The notes: generated by a model not told the origin, from the sequence alone. A DNA stretch of 64,000 bases from Sinorhizobium garamanticum (GCF_029892065.1 NZ_CP120374.1:434001-498000); one strand, 5' to 3'; numbered from the stretch's first letter, positions 36,688-45,540 are shown. Made by a program: numbers and translations.

Positions 36688-36804
36688 ATGCGAAAGAAAA
36701 TCCTCCTGACCCTATTTTTGGCGGCCTCCATAGCATGTGGGCTGGTTCCCGCTGCATCGGGGGATGCGAACGCGCAATGTAATCCGCAAATCAATCGATG
36801 CTGA
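36688..36804 (+). CDS. Small exported peptide, possible cyclic nonapeptide precursor
   Basis: A 38-codon ORF with GGAG 6 bases before its ATG. It starts MRKKILLTLFLAASIACG, a classic signal peptide, and ends with a signal-peptidase-like site ANA before QCNPQINRC and the stop. Cleavage there would free a nine-residue peptide with two cysteines able to form one ring. A lipoprotein reading (Cys at residue 17) is less likely because SIAC is a poor lipobox. The next gene begins 13 bases after the stop. Function unknown; pheromone-like signal, small toxin or membrane-protein cofactor are options. Confidence 0.6.
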   Translation: MRKKILLTLFLAASIACGLVPAASGDANAQCNPQINRC

Positions 36805-36817
36805 AGGGGTGCACACC

Positions 36818-38638
36818 ATGGGCGCGTTGCTTTCGTTTGACTGGTTGCGTGACCCAACAAGCCTGACATTCCTGTTCGGGGCTTTGACGATCGCCTTTCA
36901 TTCAAGAAAGCGCGTCGAGTCCCTGATAACACCGCCCAGAGGCGAAGAATTCGACTTCGTCCGGCTTCTTTCGCTGCCGGCGATTGTCGGCAAGAGCGTT
37001 TTCCGCAAGGCCTACCTCATCTACACGGTGTCCTTGGAAATCCTCTATTTCTTCATGTGCGCGTCACAGCCGATCATACGCGTCCTGGTCGAGGGAAAAC
37101 TCGATGGTTTTGAGGGACCGGCATGGCCGCTTGGTGCGGCCCTCATTGTCATAGGCGTAATCCCGTCCACCCCATTGTTCGCCCAGATCGAGATTTCCCT
37201 GCGCAGCATGGCCCATAGCGTATCCAACATTCCCGACGAGTTTTTTGAGCGCGTCACCAAGCTCTCTCAGAGCGAGATCGAGGCGTATGTGGGAAGGGAC
37301 CCGCGCTATGAGCCGGACCTGCAACGATTTCGCAAGATTCAAAGTCTCGCTCTTTACGCAGGCTGCTCGCGGGAGGAGGCTGACAAAGTGGCAAGGCGGA
37401 CGGTGGGCGCGGAGCTGTTCGCCCGATGGACGATTAACGGACAAGACATTTGGTCGGCGGGAGAATTCGACAAATACCGCGATGTCTTGGACGTTCTCAG
37501 ACCCAAGTCCGAAAGCCTGAAGCAGGAGGTAAAGGAACTTGTTTCAAAGACCTCTTCTTCGCCTGTCGTGAGATACATAATTGAAAAAAGCAACACTTCG
37601 CCGGAAGTCCCGATCGGGGACGGCGATGCGCAAAGAATTCAATCTATTTCCGCCGAAATTCTCGCTAACCCAACGTCGTCTTTCGCCTCACTGCAGCAAG
37701 AGGACATTCGGTTCTACCTGACGCTTGCGGACCTATGGCGCGCGAAAGCGACGGAAATCGGCATATCCAACCGCAGATTGAGTGCGCTCTTCTCGATCAT
37801 CGCTCTCAATGACACGCGAGTGATGAAGGCACATCTGCATCCCGACCAAGGAGCGCGGCCGCTCGACGTCGTGCTGCGAGAACTGCTGTTGCTCGTACGA
37901 AGGAGCCGCAGCAAGCCTCGGCCATGGAACAATGCAGCCTTGTTGTCGACCTTCACTGCATTTGTAGGCTGCGTGATCCTGTTGACCGCATACCACAAGA
38001 TACATGCAGTTTTCTTCAGCCCTTCGAGCGTCGGTCCGTTCGAAGAGGCTTTCTTCACGTCAGCATCACTGTTTACAAGTTTCCTCGCGGCCGGGATTTG
38101 CGCTCTTTTCATACGAAGCCACAAGATCGACCAGGGTACATGGATACCCTTCTCGGATATCCGCAATTTCCCACTTTCCCAGTATGGCGGCATCATCTTT
38201 GCCGCGATGACTTGCGCCTTCGCGACAGCCATCATTTGGGTCATTTTGTATCAGTGGCGATATGACAGTGTAGCCGGGCTATTGCAGATCGGCCGAGGAG
38301 GAATCCTTGTGCTGACGGGGTATTACGCAATCTGCTCTCTTATTCCGGCAATGTATGGTCTTGGTATCTGCGTAATAACGGATTACGTCATCGAAAACGA
38401 CGGAAGACCTGAAGGCTTCAGACTTCCCCTTTATTGCTTCGCAGCAATATTCACCGTGATCTATATTCTACTTGAGACGAGCATCCTGATCGAACCTGCC
38501 TATCGAGCGACATTCTTGGTCAGCTTGGTGTCCAAATCTCTCTTCTCGTTGATCGCGCTAACGACATTCGCTTTGAGCTTGCAGTCACATGGTCCGGGCA
38601 GAGCCCAGGCAGCTTTGGCCGGTGTGCGGACCCGGTAG
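36818..38638 (+). CDS. Multi-spanning membrane protein of unknown function
   Basis: A 606-residue protein I do not recognise. Hydrophobic segments cluster at both ends: two or three in residues about 15-120 (YLIYTVSLEILYFFM, PLGAALIVIGVIPSTPLF) and about six after residue 375 (TFTAFVGCVILLTAY, SLFTSFLAAGICALFI, IIFAAMTCAFATAIIWVIL and others). Between them lies a soluble region of roughly 250 residues with charged helices. AAGGGG precedes the ATG at 36818; an upstream in-frame ATG would overlap the small peptide gene. The pairing with an exported peptide under a CRP-like promoter suggests a sensor, exporter or target of that peptide. Confidence 0.65.
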   Translation: MGALLSFDWLRDPTSLTFLFGALTIAFHSRKRVESLITPPRGEEFDFVRLLSLPAIVGKSVFRKAYLIYTVSLEILYFFMCASQPIIRVLVEGKLDGFEGPAWPLGAALIVIGVIPSTPLFAQIEISLRSMAHSVSNIPDEFFERVTKLSQSEIEAYVGRDPRYEPDLQRFRKIQSLALYAGCSREEADKVARRTVGAELFARWTINGQDIWSAGEFDKYRDVLDVLRPKSESLKQEVKELVSKTSSSPVVRYIIEKSNTSPEVPIGDGDAQRIQSISAEILANPTSSFASLQQEDIRFYLTLADLWRAKATEIGISNRRLSALFSIIALNDTRVMKAHLHPDQGARPLDVVLRELLLLVRRSRSKPRPWNNAALLSTFTAFVGCVILLTAYHKIHAVFFSPSSVGPFEEAFFTSASLFTSFLAAGICALFIRSHKIDQGTWIPFSDIRNFPLSQYGGIIFAAMTCAFATAIIWVILYQWRYDSVAGLLQIGRGGILVLTGYYAICSLIPAMYGLGICVITDYVIENDGRPEGFRLPLYCFAAIFTVIYILLETSILIEPAYRATFLVSLVSKSLFSLIALTTFALSLQSHGPGRAQAALAGVRTR

Positions 38639-38690
38639 ATCGCGGGCAACGGCGATGGCAGGCTGCCACCGCCATTGCAATACGACGTGT

Positions 38691-39425
38691 TCAGTGGGGG
38701 CTAGCCGTCGGTCGGATAATGATCTCGCTGACATCGACGTCTTCCGGCTGGCTGACCGCGTAAAGGATAGCGTTGGCGACCGCTTCGGGACTGATCGTGA
38801 TCGCGCGCCAGGCCTTCATCGCGTCGCGGGCGGTCGGGTCGGTAATGGTATCGGCTAGCTCGGACGTCGTGGTTCCGGGCGAGATGACGGTGACGCGGAT
38901 TTTGTCGGTCTCCTGCCGCAAGCCATCGGAAATGGCGCAGACGGCGAACTTGGTGGCGCAATAGACCGCGGCGGTCGGCGAAACACTGTGACCGCCGATC
39001 GATGACAGATTGACGATCTGCCCGCTCCCCTGCTCGCTCATCATCGGCAGTGCCGCTGCAATGCAGTAGAGGACGCCTTTGATATTGACGTCAACCATGC
39101 GGTCCCACTCGTCGACCTTGAGCGCGGCCATTGGCGACAACGGCATGACGCCCGCGTTGTTGACGATGACGTCGAGACGGCCAAACTCTGACCAGGCGTG
39201 ACGCGCAAAGGCCTCCACATCCGTTCGGCTGGTCACGTCCAGTCTTCTGACGCGAACGGAGCCGCCGGCAGCAGCAATCCCCTCGGCGAGACGCTCCAGC
39301 CGATCCGCCCGCCGGGCACCGATCAGCACATGGGCTCCCGCGGCCGCGAGAACACGCGCCGTGGCCTCGCCGATACCGCTGCTGGCTCCCGTGATCGCGA
39401 TGACTTTACCTTGAATATTCGACAT
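38691..39425 (-). CDS. Short-chain dehydrogenase/reductase
   Basis: NAD(P)-dependent oxidoreductase of 244 residues, classical SDR: cofactor loop TGASSGIG near residue 12, NNAG near 89, catalytic Ser in NLSSIGG and the Tyr-x3-Lys pair in [11 protein letters not shown] after the second strand suggests NADP. It resembles the YdfG/serine-dehydrogenase-like clade often annotated only as SDR. It lies downstream of the Atu4866-type gene on the same strand and opposite to a LysR regulator, a frequent redox-responsive arrangement. Confidence 0.92.
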   Translation of the reverse strand: MSNIQGKVIAITGASSGIGEATARVLAAAGAHVLIGARRADRLERLAEGIAAAGGSVRVRRLDVTSRTDVEAFARHAWSEFGRLDVIVNNAGVMPLSPMAALKVDEWDRMVDVNIKGVLYCIAAALPMMSEQGSGQIVNLSSIGGHSVSPTAAVYCATKFAVCAISDGLRQETDKIRVTVISPGTTTSELADTITDPTARDAMKAWRAITISPEAVANAILYAVSQPEDVDVSEIIIRPTASPH

Positions 39426-39557
39426 CTCTCACTCCATTCCCTGCTCACCTCACGGCAATGCGAGGGCTTCCTGTTTGAAAAGGTTCGGCTTTCGGTGCAC
39501 AATCAGCGCTGGTTTCCGGCCACGTGCGGCTTTCCCTTTCGCGAAATCTGGGATGCA

Positions 39558-39935
39558 TCATCGGCGGCGAAGGATCATGCCGCCGTGGTGGAGCGTGTTC
39601 TCGTCCACAAAATCGCCGTCGGCGGTAAAACCGGTGTCGTCCCAATATTCGATATGATTGCCGAACACCTCGTAGCGCCCCTGGTAGGCGCTCTGCCGGT
39701 TACCGCGGGCTTCGTTGTAGCGTCCATTGGCGAGAAGCTCGTGCCGGACATACCCGTCGTCCGTCACCCACATCCCGACATAGGGATGCGGTGCCGTTGC
39801 TTGCTGTTGCGTGTGTTGATGCGGTGACGAATCGTGGATCCGGGTTTCACCGGAGGCGGAACTCGCCGATCCGCAGGTCGCAACAAAGGTGATGGCCGGG
39901 CCGAGCGCCAGGCTTTTGGAAAAGGAAGTGGACAT
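39558..39935 (-). CDS. Atu4866-type exported small protein
   Basis: A 125-residue protein with an N-terminal hydrophobic signal (SLALGPAITFVATCGSAS) and a C-terminal domain of about 75 residues matching the Agrobacterium protein Atu4866 family: YVGMWVTDDGYVRHELLANGRYNEARG, here broken as PYVGMWVTDDG then RHELLANGRYNEARG, and IEYWDDTGFTADGDF. The fold is a small beta-barrel; function unknown, often beside SDR and LysR genes. The ATG at 39935 has AGAGGAAA before it; an ATG 12 bases upstream lacks an RBS. It probably shares a promoter region with the divergent LysR gene. Confidence 0.8.
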   Translation of the reverse strand: MSTSFSKSLALGPAITFVATCGSASSASGETRIHDSSPHQHTQQQATAPHPYVGMWVTDDGYVRHELLANGRYNEARGNRQSAYQGRYEVFGNHIEYWDDTGFTADGDFVDENTLHHGGMILRRR

Positions 39936-40035
39936 GTTTCCTCTCATGAAGGTCTGATAACGATCGCAGACTATGCGCCTGACACGTCGCGATCGAGTTG
40001 CCAATCCCGGATGGGTTGGTTAGATTTGCTAACCA

Positions 40036-40932
40036 ATGGCCGATGATTTCGAAGGCATCTCAGTGTTTCTGGCGGTAGCCGAAGCGCGCAACTTCCGCGT
40101 TGCGAGCGAGCGGCTCGGCGTCACCCGCTCGGCGGTGAGCCAAGCACTTCAGCGCCTGGAAGATCGCATCGGCGTAGCTCTTGTGCAGCGCACGACGCGC
40201 AGCGTCAGGCTGACGGAAGCAGGCGAACTTTTCTACGAGACCGTGCGCCTATCCGCCGCCCAGGTAAGCGCGGCGGTGCAGGCGGTGCGGGAGGTCGAAG
40301 CCCATCCGAGCGGGCGCTTGCGGATCGCCGTTTCATCGATCGCCGAGAGCTTCCTTTCCGGCAGGTTGCTCGCGGGCTTTATCGAGGGCTTTCCGGATGT
40401 GAGGCTGGACCTGACGATCACGGACGACGAGTTCGACATTGTCGAGGCCGGCTTCGATGCGGGCGTACGGCTTGGCGAAGTGATCGAGCAGGACATGATC
40501 GCGCTGCCGGTATCGACGGAGCAAAGACAATGCGCCGTCGCCTCCCCCGGATATATCGAACGACACGGCAGCCCCAGCCATCCGCGCGACCTTCCGTTGC
40601 ATGTCTGCGTCGGCTGGCGGCCGCGCCCGGACGTCGCGCCCTACCGCTGGGAATTCACGCAGGATGGTCGGGACTTCGATGTCTCAGTGGATCCGGCCGT
40701 GACGACCAATGACATGGGAGTGATGATCCGTATGGCCAGGGCCGGGGCAGGCATCACGTTTGGGATGCGGGAGACGTTCCAGCCCTATATCGAGCGCGGC
40801 GAGCTCGTGCCGCTGCTCGAAGCCTACTGTCCTCCGTTTGCCGGCTTCTACCTCTACTATCCCACGCGTCACCGGCAGCCGCTGAAGCTCCGCGCGTTGG
40901 TCGAATACATTCGGAAATCGCGAAAGACTTGA
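40036..40932 (+). CDS. LysR-family transcriptional regulator
   Basis: A 298-residue regulator: HTH with FLAVAEARNFRVASERLGV and TRSAVSQALQRLEDRIG, then the effector domain. The divergent promoter is shared with the Atu4866-type gene, 100 bases away, which with the SDR gene is its probable target. The intergenic AACCAA-TTTGCTAACC repeat just before the ATG could be part of a LysR site. Confidence 0.9.
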   Translation: MADDFEGISVFLAVAEARNFRVASERLGVTRSAVSQALQRLEDRIGVALVQRTTRSVRLTEAGELFYETVRLSAAQVSAAVQAVREVEAHPSGRLRIAVSSIAESFLSGRLLAGFIEGFPDVRLDLTITDDEFDIVEAGFDAGVRLGEVIEQDMIALPVSTEQRQCAVASPGYIERHGSPSHPRDLPLHVCVGWRPRPDVAPYRWEFTQDGRDFDVSVDPAVTTNDMGVMIRMARAGAGITFGMRETFQPYIERGELVPLLEAYCPPFAGFYLYYPTRHRQPLKLRALVEYIRKSRKT

Positions 40933-41047
40933 ACGAACAAGTTCCGGGAGGTCGAGTGTGGCCGCAAGATCACCGTCGGGTGAGCGCCGCCGTGGGATCA
41001 CCTCGGCGCAATCACGCCGAGCCGCTTGGTCCGCACCCACCGGCCAC

Positions 41048-41833
41048 TCACATCATCCATTTGGTAGCTACCGCGTGCCGACTCACCTGTCCGCAATGGA
41101 CGGGCGGCAGGGTTGGCTCGGACAAAAGAAACCCCTGCACATGTGTCGCCCCGGCTGTTTTTGCAGCCTCCAACTGGGCATAGGTCTCAATGCCTTCGAC
41201 AATCACGGTGGATGCCGCGCAGGATGCCAGGCCGACCATGTGCCGAAGGAACCGCTCTGCTTTATCGCCGCGGCGCTGTACGAAAAAGCCGTCGATCTTC
41301 ACGATATCGACGGGAAGGGCCAGAAGCGTTTCGGGCGTCGAGTAGCCGGTGCCGAAGTCGTCTATCGCGATTTTGTATCCCAGTTCGCGAACGCTCTGAA
41401 GCAAGTCAGCGGCGGCGGAGAGCGTCGCAATCGGCAGGCTTTCCGTTATTTCGAGAACCAGGCGTGGCGCCATCGCCCTGTGCTTGTAAAGCAGATCGTA
41501 AAGAGTGGCCCAGCTTTGTATGTCGGCGATATTTTCTGCCGAGATGTTGCACCCCAAAGCAGCCGATGGATGGCGAGCCAACCACTCGAATGCGAGGTCA
41601 ACCACATGCCGGTCAAAAGCGGGAGCACGCCCCGACGCTTCGAGAAAGGCTATGAACTCGCCACAGGTCCTGATTGTGCCGTCGGGTTCGACGAGCCTTC
41701 CCAGGCATTCCGAATAGAGAACTTCGCTTGGGTCGTCGACCGAGTTGATTTGCTGGAGGGAAAAACCGATCCGTCCATGTTGCATCGCCTGTGTCACATG
41801 TCGGACGACGCTGCTGAATTTCTCCAGGTCCAT
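41048..41833 (-). CDS. EAL-domain cyclic-di-GMP phosphodiesterase
   Basis: A 261-residue stand-alone EAL protein with no GGDEF or sensor domain. Catalytic positions appear kept: Glu in YSECLGRL (ECL instead of EAL), Asn in GCNISAENI, Glu in VLEITES, the Asp pair in AIDDFGTGYS, Lys in DIVKIDG, Glu in VEGIET and Gln in HVQGFLL. It should hydrolyse c-di-GMP and so influence motility and surface polysaccharide. The ATG at 41833 is chosen with AAGGGG upstream; a longer frame overlaps the Gly-rich gene. It lies downstream of that gene on the same strand, 67 bases away. Confidence 0.85.
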   Translation of the reverse strand: MDLEKFSSVVRHVTQAMQHGRIGFSLQQINSVDDPSEVLYSECLGRLVEPDGTIRTCGEFIAFLEASGRAPAFDRHVVDLAFEWLARHPSAALGCNISAENIADIQSWATLYDLLYKHRAMAPRLVLEITESLPIATLSAAADLLQSVRELGYKIAIDDFGTGYSTPETLLALPVDIVKIDGFFVQRRGDKAERFLRHMVGLASCAASTVIVEGIETYAQLEAAKTAGATHVQGFLLSEPTLPPVHCGQVSRHAVATKWMM

Positions 41834-41900
41834 GGATCGAACCGCCCCTTTCGGATTTAAGGCCGGCCGCGGCGATCGCCGCGGCCGGCCGGGCTTAGGT

Positions 41901-42626
41901 TCAGTTAACGGTTTCCAACTCCGGATCGACTGTCTCAGGTTCCAGTTCCGGATCGATAGGTTCCGGCTCAGGAAGCGTCTCACGGATTTCGTCGATTTTG
42001 CCGACAGCCGGCCCGACGCCGAGTATCTCCTTGGCGTCAGCGAGCGTGTCATCAGTCACAACACCGTCCTTCGTGAAACTCTCAAGCGCTTCGCGAAGTG
42101 CTTCGTCGCTCAGGGCCGGATCCGTCGGAATGGCATCTGGGCCGTTCTCAGCCTCGAACGCCGCATAGGCGGTTGCATAAGCGGAAATGGCCACCATGCG
42201 GGGATCGTTGGAGTTCAAATAGGCATGAAAGTTCCGGTTCAGCGAACTGAGCTTTGCTGTGTCGGGAGCTGTGTTCTCCGGCGTGGTTACCGTCGTTGCC
42301 GTGGTCACGGCCTTCGCTGACTTGACTGCCGAGCCGGTTTTCTTATGTGTGGTGAGGGACTTCTGCTTCGACGTACCGCGGCTATCGCTGCCTTTCTTGG
42401 TCGTCCCTGACGTTCCCGATTTGCCCGAACTGGAATGCGAACCGCTGTGGCTGCCGCCGTTTCCGCCTCCGTGGCCGCCGCCATTTCCACCTCCCCCGCC
42501 GTTCCCACCGCCATTGCCGCCCTTGGCAAAAGCAACAGTCGATGCGCCGAAGGTAACGCCTGCCACAGGGGCGATGGCGATCGCCAGTGCGACGAAGCTT
42601 CGTCCGATCACTTTGGAAATGGTCAT
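41901..42626 (-). CDS. Exported Gly/Asn-rich low-complexity protein
   Basis: A 241-residue exported protein: signal peptide (RSFVALAIAIAPVAGVTFG, cleavage near FA at 34), then a Gly/Asn/His/Ser-rich block of about 60 residues, then a folded acidic part (LNRNFHAYLNSNDPRMVAI, ALSDEALREALESFTKDG) and a Pro/Glu-rich tail. The ATG at 42626 has GGAGAA upstream and starts the signal. It is divergent from the histidine kinase gene. A related-looking Gly-rich exported protein flanks the other side of that two-component system. No function is known; a surface or adhesive role is possible. Confidence 0.7.
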   Translation of the reverse strand: MTISKVIGRSFVALAIAIAPVAGVTFGASTVAFAKGGNGGGNGGGGGNGGGHGGGNGGSHSGSHSSSGKSGTSGTTKKGSDSRGTSKQKSLTTHKKTGSAVKSAKAVTTATTVTTPENTAPDTAKLSSLNRNFHAYLNSNDPRMVAISAYATAYAAFEAENGPDAIPTDPALSDEALREALESFTKDGVVTDDTLADAKEILGVGPAVGKIDEIRETLPEPEPIDPELEPETVDPELETVN

Positions 42627-42794
42627 GAACTTCTCCATGTCTTTTGATTTTCGCGGCCCGCTGCAGATGGCGCTGATCGAACCACATTCGAATTTGCGCA
42701 ACGTTAACTTGCGTCGCTGGAGGGCACCACCGTCCCCGGACCATTGCGTTGGTGAATAGGACTTAGGTCGGATCAACCTGCCATCGAAAGTCCG

Positions 42795-44312
42795 ATGGAC
42801 ATTGACCAAGATCGCGTGCCATTGACCGTTCGACTGGACGCATTACTTTTACCGGCGCGACTGCGACCGATGTCCAGCCACTTTGCTGAGCGTATAACTC
42901 CGAGATTCCCCTTGCGTGCCAGTGACCTGATCAAACGATGGAACGCGCAGCCACTGGCGAGGCAGTTCCTGCTGATCGGCGGGATCGTTGCAGCGTCCGC
43001 CATGCTGGTGGTGGGCGCTTTCGTCACCAGCCTCATTGAAGGCGCCGTCACCCGAAACTCGGCAGCGACGACTGCACTATACGTCGACAGCGTGATCGCG
43101 CCGCTCTTACCCGACATGCAGACGACGCAAGTTCTCGACGACACGGTTGCGCGCGCGCTCGACGAGACGCTTGGACAAGGGGCTCTAGGAAACCGGTTGC
43201 TGGCATTTCGCCTGTGGCGCTCGGACGGCACGATTCTCTACTCCAACGAAGAGAACATGGTCGGACGGCGTTTCGAGCTCGGCGATGAGTTGAGAACCGC
43301 ATTCAGCGGCGAGATGGTGGCTCAGTTCAAGCCGGCCGACGATACCGCGGACGAGACGAACCAGAGTGCGAGCAAACCGCTGCTCGAGATCTACAATCCC
43401 GTACTTCAGCCGTGGTCCGGAGAGGTCGTCGCCGTTTCGGAATTCCATGAAGTTGCCCATGACTTCGAGCTCAGCTTGAGCCAGGCCCGCGTTCTCACGT
43501 GGCTTGCCGTCGCGGGTTTCACGCTTGCCTTCTTCATCATGCTCTCGGCAATCGTCATGCGCGGCAGCAGAACCATCGAAAAGCAGCGCCATGCCCTGCG
43601 CCAACGCGTAGACGAGCTTTCGGCGTTGCTTTCGCAGAACGAGGCTCTGCGCGGGCGCTTGCAGCAGGCTTCGCAACGCGCAACAGCGTTGAACGAGAAC
43701 ATGCTGCGCAGGATCGGTGCCGACTTGCATGACGGCCCGGCACAGCTCGTCGCCTTCGCCTCGTTGCGGCTGGACAGCAACAAATTGGTCAGCGCATCGA
43801 CTTCGGCGGAGGTGCGGGAACGGGAAATCACGACCATCAAGTCAAGCCTCGACGAGGCGATGCGCGAGATCAGAACGATATGCAGCGGACTGGTCCTGCC
43901 GCAGATCGAGACGGCCAGCCTGCCCGAACTCCTGGAGCGCGTCGTTCGCGCCCATGAAGAACGAACCGGATCGACTGTCGATCTGTCGCTGTCCGATCCG
44001 CCCGAACGCCTTTCTCCCTCCGCAAAGATATGCATATACCGCTTCGTGCAGGAAACGCTCAACAATGCTTACCGCCACGGTGGCGGTGTCGCGCAGCGTG
44101 TGGTGCAGAGCACGGAAGGCGACAGGGTCTGCATCGCGGTTGCCGACGGCGGAGCGGGTTTTGACCCCAATGACATCCGACCGACAAGCCTCGGTCTTGC
44201 CGGGCTGAGGGAACGGATAGAGAGTCTGGGCGGTACATTTGAAATCGACGGTGCCGGCCCCGGCACGATTGTTAGGATGTCACTCGGCATCGAGGAGATT
44301 GGACAGGCATGA
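42795..44312 (+). CDS. NarL-class sensor histidine kinase
   Basis: Membrane sensor of 505 residues. A first membrane helix lies about 55-75 (FLLIGGIVAASAMLVVGAF), then a periplasmic sensor of about 150 residues, a second helix about 235-258, a short coiled coil, and the HisKA_3 dimerisation domain with the phospho-accepting His in GADLHDGPAQLVAFA. The ATPase domain follows (QETLNNAYRHGGG, DGGAGFDP, LGLAGLRERIESLGG). It overlaps the response-regulator gene by 4 bases. The periplasmic signal is not evident. Confidence 0.92.
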   Translation: MDIDQDRVPLTVRLDALLLPARLRPMSSHFAERITPRFPLRASDLIKRWNAQPLARQFLLIGGIVAASAMLVVGAFVTSLIEGAVTRNSAATTALYVDSVIAPLLPDMQTTQVLDDTVARALDETLGQGALGNRLLAFRLWRSDGTILYSNEENMVGRRFELGDELRTAFSGEMVAQFKPADDTADETNQSASKPLLEIYNPVLQPWSGEVVAVSEFHEVAHDFELSLSQARVLTWLAVAGFTLAFFIMLSAIVMRGSRTIEKQRHALRQRVDELSALLSQNEALRGRLQQASQRATALNENMLRRIGADLHDGPAQLVAFASLRLDSNKLVSASTSAEVREREITTIKSSLDEAMREIRTICSGLVLPQIETASLPELLERVVRAHEERTGSTVDLSLSDPPERLSPSAKICIYRFVQETLNNAYRHGGGVAQRVVQSTEGDRVCIAVADGGAGFDPNDIRPTSLGLAGLRERIESLGGTFEIDGAGPGTIVRMSLGIEEIGQA

Positions 44313-44959
44313 CTGCAGCGATACGCGTGGCGGTAATCGACGATCACCCTCTGTTCAGAGAGGGCGTGACGAGAAGTCTTTCGGAGATCGACGGTTTTGA
44401 GATCGTTGCGGAGGGAAGCTCGTGCGACGACGCGTTGAGGATCGCCGCGAACCTGTCTCCAGACGTCATGCTGCTGGACATCTCCATGCCGGGAGGTGGA
44501 CTGAACGCGATTCCGCTTATTCTTGAATTGGTACCGCGACAGAAGATCGTGATGCTCACCGTGTCCGAGGCCGGTGACGACGTCACCGCTGCTCTCAATG
44601 GCGGCGCCAAAGGTTATGTCCTGAAGGGGATCGGATCGAGGGCGCTGGCCGACGTCATACGGACGGTCGCCTCCGGCGAGAGCTATGTCGCACCGACACT
44701 CTCTGCCAAGTTGCTCTCGAACCCTTCGCCGGCCACGGCGAGCAAATCCGACCTCATCGCGGAACTGACCGCTCGGGAGCAAGAGGTTCTACATCTCGTG
44801 GCCTCCGGCATGAGCAACAAGCAGGTCGCAAGAAAGCTCGATCTCCAGGAGAAGACCGTCAAGCACCACATGACGCAGATCATGACGAAACTTGGCGCCG
44901 CCAACCGGACGGAAGCGGCGATGGTGCTGCGCGACGCAATCGACGGTCGCCCCGGTTAA
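44309..44959 (+). CDS. NarL/LuxR-type response regulator
   Basis: A 216-residue partner of the kinase just upstream. Receiver: acidic pair in VIDDHPLF, phospho-acceptor Asp in VMLLDISMPGG near 55, and the conserved Lys near 105 (YVLKGIG). LuxR HTH: LTAREQEVLHLVASGMSNK and KTVKHHMTQIMTKLG. It overlaps the kinase gene by 4 bases. The flanking Gly-rich exported genes are reasonable targets by position. A RIME-type repeat follows the stop. Confidence 0.93.
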   Translation: MTAAIRVAVIDDHPLFREGVTRSLSEIDGFEIVAEGSSCDDALRIAANLSPDVMLLDISMPGGGLNAIPLILELVPRQKIVMLTVSEAGDDVTAALNGGAKGYVLKGIGSRALADVIRTVASGESYVAPTLSAKLLSNPSPATASKSDLIAELTAREQEVLHLVASGMSNKQVARKLDLQEKTVKHHMTQIMTKLGAANRTEAAMVLRDAIDGRPG

Positions 44960-44969
44960 GCGGGAAGAG

Positions 44970-45050
44970 CCGCTTAAATCGTATCCGATTCAAGGATAAA
45001 AACATGCAGCAGCGTCCATTGCGCGTCTGATTGGACGCGCGGCGCTGTAG
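44970..45050. repeat. RIME-type mosaic palindromic repeat, copy 3
   Basis: Same orientation as copy 1: CTTAAATC ... GGATAAAAACATGCAGC followed by the GCGCGTCTGATTGGACGCGC hairpin and GGCGCTGTAG. The left arm is slightly worn. It lies between the response-regulator and the convergent Gly-rich gene and could terminate both. Confidence 0.8.
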
Positions 45051-45078
45051 AGCGCGCCGCTGTTTCAACGAAGGCGCT

Positions 45079-45540
45079 CTAATCGACGAGGGCTTGAAGC
45101 CGCTTTTCATCTGCCGAGGTGGCGCGCCGATTGACGATCGTACGCCCGCGCGAGTCCTTCATGATGTAACGGCCGGCCCTGATCTCCTCGCTTATTCCGT
45201 CGGCATGGCGAATACTCAAACCGGAGCCGTTGCCTCGAACACTCGTACTCTTTCCGCTCGCCCCGGTCGAAGCGTTGCTCGACCGGCTATTGCCCGTGCC
45301 GCCACTTCCCTTCCCGTTGCCATTTCCGCCGCCGTTGCTGCTTCCACCTTTGCCGTTCCCGCCCCCATTGCCGCCCCCTCCCCCATTACCCTTGCCATTG
45401 TTGCCGTCCTTGGCGAAGGCGGATTGGGAAGCGAGCTCAAGCGTGGAGCCGGACACCGTGATCTTGTACGGAAGGGCCGCGATGGCGAAGCCGATCGAGG
45501 CGGTACATAACGCAGTGACGAACTTTCGACGCTCCATCAT
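45079..45540 (-). CDS. Exported Gly/Asn-rich small protein
   Basis: A 153-residue protein with a signal (FVTALCTASIGFAIAALP, cleavage near SAFA about 42), then a Gly/Asn/Lys-rich block of about 60 residues and a basic C-terminal part (EEIRAGRYIMKDSRGRTIV). AAAGGG precedes the ATG. It resembles the protein at 41901-42626 in layout and in the phrase SAFAK before the Gly-rich block. It converges on the two-component operon. Function unknown. Confidence 0.65.
   Translation of the reverse strand: MMERRKFVTALCTASIGFAIAALPYKITVSGSTLELASQSAFAKDGNNGKGNGGGGGNGGGNGKGGSSNGGGNGNGKGSGGTGNSRSSNASTGASGKSTSVRGNGSGLSIRHADGISEEIRAGRYIMKDSRGRTIVNRRATSADEKRLQALVD

Noticed and set aside
41901..45540. CRISPR-like or satellite repeat in the Gly-rich genes
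   Set aside because: The apparent repetition is codon-level (GGN/AAN) repetition encoding Gly/Asn blocks, in frame in exported proteins.
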